From Yamagishiella unicocca (taxonomy: Eukaryota; Chlorophyta; Chlorophyceae; Chlamydomonadales; Volvocaceae), in NCBI GenBank assembly GCA_003116995.1, contig BDSL01000003.1:1178001-1242000 (forward strand): DNA of 64,000 nucleotides, given 5' to 3'. Every line of letters begins with the position of its first letter. The first letter of the stretch is position 1. Position numbers and translations under genes: made by a program. Of the stretch, positions 12,870-22,713 are shown in pieces. A model generated the notes under the pieces. It made no database searches, was not told the DNA's origin, and worked only from the letters and a program-made list of their open reading frames with translations.

Positions 12870-14256
12870 TCCGGTGAGCGAGAATGGACGCGTGCGCATA
12901 CTGGGGAAAAGTAGATTGCAACGCGACCGTTGACCCTGATTTCGTGGCGGGATATGACGGATATGACAGTATGGGGGCTGCGACAGCTCAGAACGCCTCC
13001 AAACATTTTACACCAGATCAACCAGGGTTCAACGGCCGAGTTGCACGCCCCGCTCCCCTGATCTGCGCAAATGAATGCCTCCTGTCGTCTCGCATGCTGT
13101 TTGTCCTGTCACTCTTGAGCGCGGGCTCGCTTTCACATGGCTATTTTGAACCAAGCGGCCGGGGCCCCGGTGGCAGGTCGGATACGCTGGCGTGGAGTAC
13201 GACGACGGCATAGGCGAGGCTCATGACCGCGGCAAAGCGCACGAAGCTCCGACGGACGACTGAAGCTATAGTCGTCTAGAAGCTAGAATTAGCGGCTAGC
13301 ATTAGCTTCGAGGCGAGCACGGAGTTGCTGAGATCGCTTTGGCTAGCTGACGGTGACTTACGTGCATGTTAGTGTTGTTGACAGCAGCGCACTTACATGT
13401 GGCGCCATTGCATTTCAAGGCGCTTGGTGCGAGATGCATGGCCGGAGATGCAAAGCCTCCCGACCTTTAATCAGCAGAGTTTATTGCGCGTGCTGCTGCT
13501 GTGAAGAGCGCCCGAAATGGCGCGGTTTTGTAGTAGGCGTGCGTCAGCAACGGATATTTGCAGAGGCCGGAACTGCCGGTACTTTTTGTACCTCGATGTG
13601 TATGAGGCCAAGAACGATTGGCGACGCCCTTGCATCCCAAGATATGTTAGTGGCCTGTAAAATTACATTTGCCATAGGTGATGCACCTATGGTGGCTGCA
13701 CCCCATCTGGCATGTCCGAACCAAGTCGCCGGCACCCAATGTTTGAAAACAATAACGTCAACACGTCTCCTCTACCGCGCCACATGCCAGTCAGCTCAAC
13801 GCTCGACAAGCACCTGTGCGCCTTCCCTCCAGTCCGATCGAATAACCGCACTCTTCACTATTTACAGCCGTCGACCAACGGTCCCGGCAATTATGTAGAT
13901 GGTCAAACCCAGCTGCAAACAACCCTGTACGTCAAGCCCACCCACCTGCCGCAACAGGCGGATACCAGCGCGCACCGCGACACCGGAGCCAACAACGGCG
14001 CCTTCCAAGGCACAGTTGGCTAATGCGTAATTACAACAAAGTGGCTTCTTCCCAGCACAGCAGTAGTCTCGCGTGTCGACGTCGTACCAACCACCCCCCG
14101 ACAAACGACGGCTCGGTAGCGTGCAGCTGATTATTACCTACCACCGCTGCCAAACAACCCGTGCTGCCAACGGGTCAGAGAAATTGAAGTAACAAGCTCC
14201 GTAAGTTGCTGTGCAGCAGGGCAGAGCGCGCCATGCTCAGGACCTAGCCGTCTGCC
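12870..14256. other. Convergent intergenic region, no gene recognised
   Basis: This lies between the 3' ends of the SET gene (+) and the LysM gene (-). The largest open frame (13353-13898, +) shows no domain, no biased composition and no splice-consistent neighbour. The region should contain both 3' UTRs. A TGTAA at 13656-13660 is a possible poly(A) signal for the SET gene, though it lies about 790 nt past its stop. Confidence 0.5.
14031..14035 (-). terminator. Candidate TGTAA polyadenylation signal for the LysM gene
   Basis: The plus strand reads TTACA, i.e. TGTAA on the transcribed strand, about 220 nt past the LysM stop. TGTAA is the common chlamydomonadalean poly(A) signal; this assignment is by position only. 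Confidence 0.4.
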
Positions 14257-15807
14257 CTAGTCGGTGGCCTGCATGTCGGGGTCCGAGTGGAACCGCTGCC
14301 AGGCCATCACGAAGCCACAAACCAGCATAACTGCAAGCGGAGGTGCAGGAGACAAGGTCAGCGTGGGAAACTCATTGCCTCACCGGAAACGGAAGTCAAG
14401 GAACGGATAGGCCTCCTTTTTTGACGCGAAGACCTTCCCGGGCACAGGGTACGGCGTGCTCTGTCATTCCGTGCAACTGCTAGACTGTCAAATGGAATTA
14501 TCCTACTTTAGGCACCGGTGTACTACATCCGCAACGATGCGTCAAGGCAAGACACGGTGGGTAGGTGTCTCGCATGCACGGCAGCGGGTGAATACATGTA
14601 TGCGCTAGGAACGCGGATCGAGCGGTGAATGCAGTTGATGCGCTCGTAGAGCATGTGATGTTTGGCCTGTAATACTTCTCTCTGCCAAAGACTCTTGACA
14701 GGGAAACCTGGAAAAGCTCACTTGTTGTGCGAGTAGCGGCAGGGCGTAAGTGCCTGCGCCTGCCTGAGCGCCCGGAGGCGGCTCAGGGGCTGGCGGCACC
14801 ACGAGTGAGGCTGCAACGTGCAAGCATTGCTGCCTGCACCTGCGCTCGTAATGCGTGCCCTGCCAAACCTCGCGTCGTGCAATGCTCGTGACGTGCAAGT
14901 GCCTTGAGTATACATGCACGTTCGGTGTCGTCTAACGGGGAGGAGCCTGAGGCACCGTCCCGTGGGTCCACCCCGAGTGTCACACCCCCCTTAGATGCAC
15001 CATGTAAGCAATTGGCGCCAACGCTTCCCCTCTTCACGCAGTTCATAACACTCACGTCCACCGAGGCCAATGACGAAGGGGTTCTTTGCGGCGGAGAAGA
15101 ACTCGGGCGGCAGGATGCCCGAGCCTATCAACATCTCTCGCTCACGCACGGTGAACTTGTTGATTGGCAGCTTGACGACCTGGTTATCTGCACACGATGT
15201 AATTGCGCCCAGAACATGAGTTATTGACCGTTGCTGTTTAGGACGGGACTCAGCCCACGCCTCTCCAAGCGCAGTGCACCCGCCGGTACCGCAGGAATGG
15301 AAGTGTAATCAATGCATACCTTTGATGCTGCCAACGTCCACACCGGGGTTGAGCCCCTGGAACTCCGCGGTGGTGATGCCACGCTTTGACAAGACGTCGC
15401 TCAGGCTCTCGCCCGCGCGGATGGGGTAGATACGGTAAGTTGTACCGATACCGCCCAGGATCTCCTTGTCTCGTGCCGACAGCTTGTTAGCAGGCAGAAG
15501 GATGGTCTGCCCCTCCACGACGTTGTCAGGCTTACAGTCAGGATTCATGCCCAAAATTTGATCCACAGTGACGCCTACAAAGGAATGGGAGTCAGGACAA
15601 GCCGAAACGGCCTGTGCCTTGGCACATATTCTGGAAGAGCTTCCGTCAACCCGGTAACTTACTGCGCTTTTTAGCAATGCTCTCGAGAGAATCTCCCTTT
15701 CGAAGGGTGTAAGGACGCACATCGAATGCCGCGTTGGTGATCACCAGCCGGGCACGGCTGGGCCTAAGGCTAGCATTAGGCAAGCGGGGGCAGCGCACGG
15801 ACAGCAT
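14257..15807 (-). CDS. Two-LysM, C-terminally membrane-anchored protein, probably plastid
   Basis: A peptidoglycan/chitin-type carbohydrate-binding fold protein of unknown role. Four phase-consistent exons (15807-15663, 15574-15320, 15187-15056, 14330-14257) give 201 residues. Residues 1-28 are basic and free of acidic residues, like a chloroplast transit peptide. LysM 1 spans about 30-75 (YTLRKGDSLESIAKKRS, then ILGMNP and a VVEGQTILLP strand). LysM 2 spans about 93-140 (YPIRAGESLSDVLSKRG, then FQGLNP and NQVVKLPI). Residues about 166-186 (NPFVIGLGGLMLVCGFVMAW) form a single transmembrane helix formed across the last splice, followed by a short tail ending QATD. The last intron is about 725 nt. 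The topology suggests LysM domains on one side of a plastid membrane with a tail anchor; localisation is inferred. It is divergent from the gene at 16094. Confidence 0.87.
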
Positions 15808-16093
15808 GGCCACGTTACAACTATAATTGCTTGTTGTCGTTAAAGATATGTGAGAATATGCAACTTAATTTGCCAAAGACCGAAAGTTGTGTCAGTCGTT
15901 GCAACAGCTACACGGCAGGGCCCATGAAAGGACGGGTAGCCAACTCGATGCGCCACTACGATGCTAACATATACGATATCTCCCGTAGAATGCTAAAACC
16001 CATGATAAAGTAGGACATGCATTCTTGTTGAGCAACGTTACTTAGGAATTTGCGATACTCAAACCGTTGCCTAGTGACAGCCGACAGACGGGA
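15808..16093. promoter_or_regulatory. 286-bp head-to-head promoter (LysM / unknown membrane protein)
   Basis: The start codons at 15807 (-) and 16094 (+) are only 286 bp apart. The spacer is AT-richer than the flanking exons and has no long ORF, consistent with a shared bidirectional promoter. No specific element is called. Confidence 0.55.
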
Positions 16094-18745
16094 ATGCTGA
16101 AGCAGTTGCTCCTTGCACCATTGCTTCCCCTCTACTATCTAGGAATTCTCTGGGTGCGGCTGTGGCTCTACCTGATCGCGTTGGCCGCCGTCCGGGGAGT
16201 CCTAGTTCAGGCCTCCCTGCTAGGCACACTCTTACGTGTCTACGAGAAGTGTTGGTGCGTTTGTTCCAACCCATAGTACCGCACGAGGATTTGCAAGCAA
16301 TTAACGTAGCATCTGGCTCATTTCCTGCAGGGGGCGACCCTTTCGGGGTTCGCCGCCAGCAAGGACCAGGACATCTGAGACAGCTCCTCCAGCATCCGAC
16401 TCATTGCAGTGGTGGACCAATCGCCTTTATACTTCTCCAAGGGTGAGAGGCATACTGTGTTGAAGAGGCTAAAACCGAAGTCTGATTCTTCCTCTGTTGC
16501 ATAGCATGTAGCTATGTTGCTGCCTCGATGCCCGATACCGTATGTCAGTAAAGTTCTTATATTTCTGCCTGCCTGGCATGAAATCTCAACCAAGCCTTCG
16601 GTGATACCGTGCTTTCCTGAACTTGACCCTGCTCCTGCACCGGCGCCGGACGGCATTTTTCCATATGGATGCCCACAGCTGCGGATTCCAAATCGCGCCC
16701 TCGTCCGTTCCCCTCATGGGGCGAGCAGAAGCAACAGCAATGGCAGCGCACTGCCAAAACCTGCGCAAGCCTCTGGATACACATTCTTGCCTTTATCGCC
16801 CCTGCAATACCTCAAGGCAAGTACTTGCCACGCCTGCCTTCCGGATGATAGGAAACCGGAGATGCGCTAGTTATAGTGTCACAACGCAAATGCAATTGAT
16901 TTCCTTGCCACAACGCGGACGGCCTGGCTTTAGCTCATACAAACCTCCCATCGTCCTCAGCATTGGTTACGTACCGCGGCTCCAAGCGATGCATGAGCAT
17001 GGCACACCTTGCAGCCCTTTTACAGCAGAGCGTTTCCTCGTACTACTTGTATGCAGGCGGGCCTGGACAACGTGCGCATGTTGATGGAGGGAAAGCCCAC
17101 ACACCGCCGCCAGCAGCAGCAGTCCAAGCAAGAGCGGCGCCTGACGTTGGTCCGCTCATCTCCCCGTCAGCGCCTGCACCTCTCAACAGTGTCGCACAAT
17201 GGCGCCCTGTTCCCGCTTGCTTCGCCTCAAGCTGCCGGAGCCTTTTCATCAGTTAGGATTGCTGGCCATGTTGCTGCCTTGTCGCCCGCCGTGAAGCGGA
17301 GCCCCGCTCACGTTGTCCAACTGACGCCGCCTTCAAGCCCAGCTGGGGTTAATGCCAACCTTGCTACCGCTCCATCTCCTGGCATGGGAGCCAGCAGCTT
17401 CCTCCATAGTGCCCAGGTGACACCTGCCTCAGTACGCAGCTCGGGAACGCGTTTGAGTGCAGTGGGCTTCGAGTCCGATAACGATGAGGACGTGCGCGCC
17501 GATGACCTGGGTCCAACCCGATTGCAGTTGATGCTCCCTAACGTTGGTCGATCCGCGATTTCTGCGGCCCCCTCAGCCATTAGCGGCACCCGCCGTAGAG
17601 GGTTCTGCGCGCCCCTTGAAATTGGCGAGTTTATGGCAGATGTGACAGAACCCCAACTGTGGAGTGGAGGCACGCAGCGTCTAGTGGCGCCGGACGCCGA
17701 ATCTTGGCCAGCCGCATTGCCAAAGGAAGCTGGTGGCCACGAACAGGGATCCGCCACTGGCGCAGTGCAGCCAGCCGGCGATATACAGCCAGCCTTGGGC
17801 TCACCCTGTACACCTGGCAAGGGGGAGCATGCCGCCGCGCCAGCGGTATGCATGCCCTCCGTCCTGAGCCACGCATCGGTATCGGCGCTGAGTGACCAGT
17901 CGACTGTTTACACCACGCCGATGGCTGATGAAATGGCGGGTTCCTGCTGCTCAAACACACCGCTGGTCGCGACGGACGTGAGGAGTCTGCCAGGCGACGA
18001 CGACTGGTCCTTTTCGACGCCTCGACAGCAGGCCGCAAACGGTGACGCTGAGCCGGTCGTACTCCCCACGGGCGCTTCCGCGCCTTCCGCCGCTTGGCCG
18101 GCCTTCCCGTCCACCGGGGAGACCGGTGTGGGCGTCCGTCACCCGCACAGTAGCCCGGTGACGCCGTCATCAACTGGGTTGCCGCGCGCCAACAGCACCA
18201 CGCCCATGCAGCAGGGCAGTGCCGCCAGCAGCTGCACCCTGGCGCTCTCACATGACTTCAGTCCGCATCTCCCTCTTCCCTCCGCGTCGCTGCTGACCCG
18301 GGAGACGCCCTGCACAGGTAGCGATACCAACAGCCCCCAGCCGGGGCTACTTGCTGCCCGCACCGACGACGCCACGCCTACACCGAAGCCATCGACTGTC
18401 CGCCAGCGCCGCAGCGAGCGGCCCATGCCGCTATCCTCTAGCAACGCCGCAAATGCGGCTGTAATGGCGCAGCTCGGTCGTGGGAACGCCCTGGGTGTGG
18501 CCAGTGACACGGGCAGCGTGAGTGGCAGCGCAGCTGCCCCCACGCCGACCCATGTCGTGCATCGCCTAGCGGCGGCCGCCACACCGGGCTCCGTATGCTG
18601 CTCGTCCATCGGTCGTCCCGCCAGGTCCACGGTGTCTACGGTGGGCAGGCCTAGCATTGGCGGCAGTGAGTGCGCCGCGATCGGCAGTGTCAACCGGCCG
18701 CGGTACCTGAATCCAACTAAGTCTTGGGTCTTGAAGCACGGCTAG
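16094..18745 (+). CDS. Unknown protein: N-terminal hydrophobic anchor plus long Ser/Thr-Pro-rich region
   Basis: I do not recognise this gene. Two phase-compatible exons (16094-16254 and 17026-18745) give about 626 residues; the 771-nt intron could hide further exons. Exon 1 encodes a strongly hydrophobic stretch (about residues 5-45, containing LYYLGILWVRLWLYLIALAA), so the product is probably a signal-anchored membrane protein. Exon 2 starts with a basic patch (HRRQQQQSKQERR). It then runs for about 550 Ser/Ala/Thr/Pro-rich residues, predicted disordered, with many S/T-P sites (QLTPPSSPAG, VYTTPMADEM, FSTPRQQ, SSPVTPSS). The C-terminus (RYLNPTKSWVLKHG) is the least low-complexity part and looks like a conserved tail. 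Proline-directed kinase substrate is an inference. The frame is a single long one with volvocine-like composition. Confidence 0.6.
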
Positions 18746-19130
18746 TTGCGGAATAGGGCTTCGTGCCCGATGCTAGGAGAGCATATAAAGGGGACGATAG
18801 TACGGGAGCTTCAAGCAGGTGTCCGCTTACCTGGACTATGCGCAAGTCCTCATATCGGGTTACATTCTTCGCAGTGCGTGCATGCAGCCGCTTGGAATCG
18901 GCGTGGCTGTACCAGTCCTAGAACCCCAGTACATAGCAAAGGTTTCACTTCATTTTTTTACTGTTACTAGTGCCTTGAGCGTGTTCGCAGCATATGTAGG
19001 GTGCCATCGTTCCTAGGCGATTCCACTCTTGGTGTTTGGCCGGCACGATCTTGAGGATCAGGCGGTGGAGCCTGGTGGCATAGCAGTTTGGTGTCATCCG
19101 CTTTTAAATGCGCAGTCAGGTACCGACCAA

Positions 19131-19135
19131 TGTAA
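19131..19135 (+). terminator. Candidate TGTAA polyadenylation signal for the gene ending at 18745
   Basis: TGTAA occurs about 385 nt past the stop codon, the first such pentamer I noticed downstream. Positional evidence only. Confidence 0.35.
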
Positions 19136-19819
19136 AGCTAGGTACCTCTGGTGGGTACTTGCAACGCAGTTTTGCAGGGTCAAACCACTGTTAGGCTACT
19201 ATAAACTACATCGACGCAACGGCAGTGGTGGCTTTCACCAGGGACGTGTTTGCGTTAGCCAGAACGTGAAGTGACGATCTGGTAACACCGTTTGGCAGGT
19301 ATGACAAATGACCGTACATCTTGTACGACAATGGTGTAGCATGGCCTATGGCGGACGCGTGCAGATTTTTTTTGCCTCCATATCCAGCTGACGATTTAAT
19401 TACATATTACTGAACATGTTTTCTGGCGGAAAGCTGGTGCTGCTTGTCCCATGGTTCTTGGCATCGAGGCCAGGGGGAAATCCAACGGCGTGGGCCCCAA
19501 GTTCTGTCGCGGTGACTTCGGAGGCGGAAACGTAGGTTACGGTACGTTCCGAATTATGCTGTTCTCACCCAAAATGTGTGCAAGGGTGGTGGCGGTCGGT
19601 TGTGCCTGGTCGTGAGTCGTAGACGCTGGCCGGGTGCATGGAGCCGACTCTCCTGTTTCCTGATGTCGTATGGCCAAGAGGCATTACTCGGCCAGCAGTT
19701 ATATCGCCTTCATGGCTTTCGATGAAGTCGCAAGAGTATGCAGCCGTTGTCTGGTGGCCAGTCTGCACGTGATTTGGTGTAGTTTTTCTTGCAACAGGGA
19801 TACACTAACCGCGAAAACA

Positions 19820-19824
19820 TTACA
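19820..19824 (-). terminator. Candidate TGTAA polyadenylation signal for the TrmJ-like gene
   Basis: TTACA on the plus strand (TGTAA on the coding strand) lies about 350 nt past the predicted stop at 20176. Positional evidence only. Confidence 0.35.
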
Positions 19825-20175
19825 CAGAAAGCACAGCCAACACCATGGGGGCGCATATGAGGCGTGAGGTGGACATGATTACGGTACAACTTTGTGGACT
19901 ACAGCTCTTGCTCATGAACCCAACGGTCGCGTCACAACGCGTTGATATGCCAGAATGCCACCCCATGCCGGCCGCCTGCGCGCTGCGGAGACCCTGGCTC
20001 GAGCCATGTCCATGAAAAAATGAAATCCCCTTGACGCTTGCAACATCTACCACATACGTCGGAGCCCGATGTCAAAAAGACTACTGAATCAAGTGCACGA
20101 CGACATCAGGTGGCCACATATAAAGAAACACAAAGCCCTGGCGTTGCCCTTCGGCTTCCCTGGCCATGAATACAA

Positions 20176-22095
20176 TCAATTTCCTTCGTCCACTTGCTTT
20201 TGTTGCTTCCTTTTCTGCTGCAGCTTGCGAGCCTCCAGCGGGTGATCTGGGGCCACCCGCTGCAATACTGCCGAAGCCAGACCGTGCAGCGAACGGCTCT
20301 CCGCCGCATTCATCCGCGCTCGTGACACCACCGACCGGAGGTAGCCTACAGGGAGACGCCGCCGCCCGTGGTTGCCTGCAGGTGGGCGCAGCGAGGCGAC
20401 GAGTAGCTAATCAACTGAACTGTGATGTTCTAAATGCAAGGGAACCCGACCATTCCGCACCCAACCCACGCATCATGGAGAGTGTTAGGTGGCCCCCGAT
20501 ACCGACTGCAACTGCGCAAGACACCGCAGCCGCGCGCGAACAGGACCAACGCGGGCGAGCGCAGGGGCGCTATGTTGGCGGGTGTGCGCGCCAAGGGACC
20601 CAGCGGCGACACGCAGCAAGCACCCTGCGCCTGAGCACCTATACACATTGTGTCGACATGGCGTGCAAGTGGCGGCTCCGTGCAGCATTACCCACGTGCG
20701 TCAATCATTAACTACCCTTCGGCTTTCCGACACCGTACGAACCCTCGGACCCACCTCCGCCGCCCGTGCCCTCCTCGCCGCTCAGACCCACAGCCTCCGC
20801 CACAGCCGCCACCTTGCGCACCAGCAGGTCCACCTCCTGGGCGCTGGCCGGCAGTAGCCCTGCATCCATCGAGCCGCCAGGCGCTACAGCGCCCTCTCGC
20901 CCGGATGGGCCTGCTACTGTCGTCGCTGTGGTGTTGTACGCAGCAGCTACCCGAGCGCTGCTCGAAAGCCCCTCCCCAGCCTGGTTGCTTGCGCTGCTAC
21001 CGCGGGTGCCCTGTACGGCTCCCGTGCCACTCCTCGCTGCGGGCAGCTGCAGCAGCTGTAGCCCGTCATCCCCGGCCATGGCGGCAGTAGCGTGGTCGAC
21101 GTCGGCCGGGGACGCCACGTCGAGGAGGCCGCAGCGGCGACTGAACAGCTCAGCCAGCGCGACCGATACAGCGTGGGAGAGGTTCATGGAGGGCTGGACG
21201 CGTCCGGTGGGTATAGCGCAGGCGTAGCTGCGGGCGCGGGCAAGAGGACGCGGTAGGGCCGCGAAACGGCAGGGCAAGCGCTCAGGGCCTGCCGTGAGCG
21301 GTGCGGCCTGCTCGGAAGTTGCATCCCCAGCGCTCCCAGCGCGAGAACCACGCGAGCACCGAAGCAAGCCCCACCGCACCTCTCACCCGCGTCTATGTCA
21401 CAGTGTATCAACCCACGGATTTCCTCTCGGCCCCCCCACCTGCAAAGCCGCAACTCCGCCTCCGTGAGTCCGCTCTCCTCCCGCCCAAACACCAAGGCAG
21501 TTGCGTACGGCGGCCGGTTGCTATTGCTACTGCTGCTGCTACTGCTGCCGGCAGGGCCTTCCGGAGTCGGCCCCGCCACCGCCTCCTCCGCTCCGTCCAC
21601 CAGCCCTTTCGTCTGCGCCGAGCCGCACGGCTCGCCCGACTCCGGCAATGATGTGGATGTGGCCGGGCCCGCCGCCGCGGCGGGCGGTGGCTGCAGCGGC
21701 ACTGCCCACGGGAACTCCGCCAGCAGGTGGCCCAGGGAGGCATGCGTAACACGGGTAGCGCCAGCGCGCCGGGTGAAGCCGATGCTGCCTGTGGTGTCGG
21801 CCAGCGCCTCAGCAAGCGTGCTCGTTACGATCAGGCGGTCAAGGACTGCATCGCCGCAGGCCACTTTGCGGGCTTCGCCGCTATCGGCATCGCAGCGCGG
21901 CGCGACTATGAACAGGCTGAGGCACTCAAAATTGGCGCAGGCGCGCGCTGCAGCGCCGATGTTGGCTTCGTGCTTGGGGGCCACCAAGATGACTCGCACG
22001 TCGGCGAGGAGCAGGTCGGTGAGGGGCAGGGCGGGCGCGCGGGTGGTCGTGCTGCAGTGGGGAGGCGGCAGCGTTGCCGTAAGACAAGTGGACAA
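20176..22095 (-). CDS. SpoU/TrmJ-type SPOUT RNA 2'-O-ribose methyltransferase
   Basis: Predicted to methylate a 2'-OH in tRNA or rRNA, using SAM bound in a trefoil knot. Exons 22095-21440, 21227-20716 and 20345-20176 are phase-consistent and give 445 residues. Motif 1 is VILVAPKHEANIGAAARAC, matching the TrmJ start. Motif 2 is ALVFGREESGLTEAEL. Motif 3, formed just after splice 1, is IPTGRVQPSMNLSHAVSVAL, the SAM-knot region. Between motifs 1 and 2 and after motif 3 lie Ala/Ser/Gly-rich insertions. The third exon (GYLRSVVSRARMNAAESRSL, ending in a Lys/Gln-rich tail) supplies the short helical C-terminal domain typical of TrmJ-like proteins. It is easy to miss because exon 2 runs into an in-frame stop at 20708 if not spliced. 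The Met at 22095 is the first in frame; organellar targeting cannot be judged. It is divergent from GTP cyclohydrolase I. Confidence 0.89.
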
Positions 22096-22713
22096 ATGCG
22101 CTTAAAGGAATGGGTGCCGAGTAGCGTGGGCGCAGCTCGTCAGGGCCTTATGTACATGCGTGGTGGGGTACGGGCCTGCTGCTGTACACTGGGGCCCACG
22201 TGTTGGCGCCCGCAGTGCCGCGACACACGATTGATATTCCCCCATCACATCATCCCAGAAGAGTAAATACGTGCCTTAGTGTCTGTGGTTGTGCCGGCGA
22301 TGGAGTTTGGGTCGTTGTGGCGGTAGGTTGTGTGCCAGCGGCTGCCGCTGCACGGCGACGTGGGATATTTTTGCCTCCGTTGTGCAAATAAGTCGGCATA
22401 GATGAAGGAAACATGCAAGATGGGCCCCGGGATTGACCGTCCAGGCGGCAATGACGCCACCCCGTGCCGAATAATGCTTGCATCGTAGAATTATTCTCTG
22501 CTATTGTTACCAAATCCGTTGTGAAGAAGGGCTAGCTAATTAGTTGATCGCAAGACTACCGTCCAAACGTGTTCACGTTTGCCACTAATTCATAGTAATC
22601 CATTGTCGTTCACCTCAGAAAACTACAACAATTTCTCCTAATTACTTCAAGATAGGTTCAGATATAGGTATAGATATAACCCCGAAGAAATCCGTTAGAA
22701 ACAACACCAAACC
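22096..22713. promoter_or_regulatory. Divergent promoter region: TrmJ-like (-) / GTP cyclohydrolase I (+)
   Basis: This 618-bp AT-rich spacer lies between two start codons. It includes a TATA-like stretch (about 22667-22679, gatataggtatagatata) roughly 35-45 nt upstream of the GCH1 ATG, whose context (caaaccATGG) fits a strong algal start. TATA function is inferred. Confidence 0.5.

Larger units (their letters stand above)
18746..20175. other. Convergent intergenic region, no gene recognised
   Basis: This spans the 3' ends of the unknown + gene and the TrmJ-like - gene. It is markedly AT-richer than the exons and contains only short frames without features. It contains candidate TGTAA signals for both neighbours, listed separately. 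Confidence 0.55.

Noticed and set aside
16318..16656. - strand frame containing a plausible-looking WSTTAMSRMLEEL stretch
   Set aside because: It lies inside the intron of the + strand gene, with no matching exons or family similarity found.
20166..20711. 181-aa + strand frame starting MNTINFL with a hydrophobic start
   Set aside because: It is antisense to TrmJ-like exon 3 and intron 2; the - strand reading has SPOUT C-terminal character and correct splice phase.
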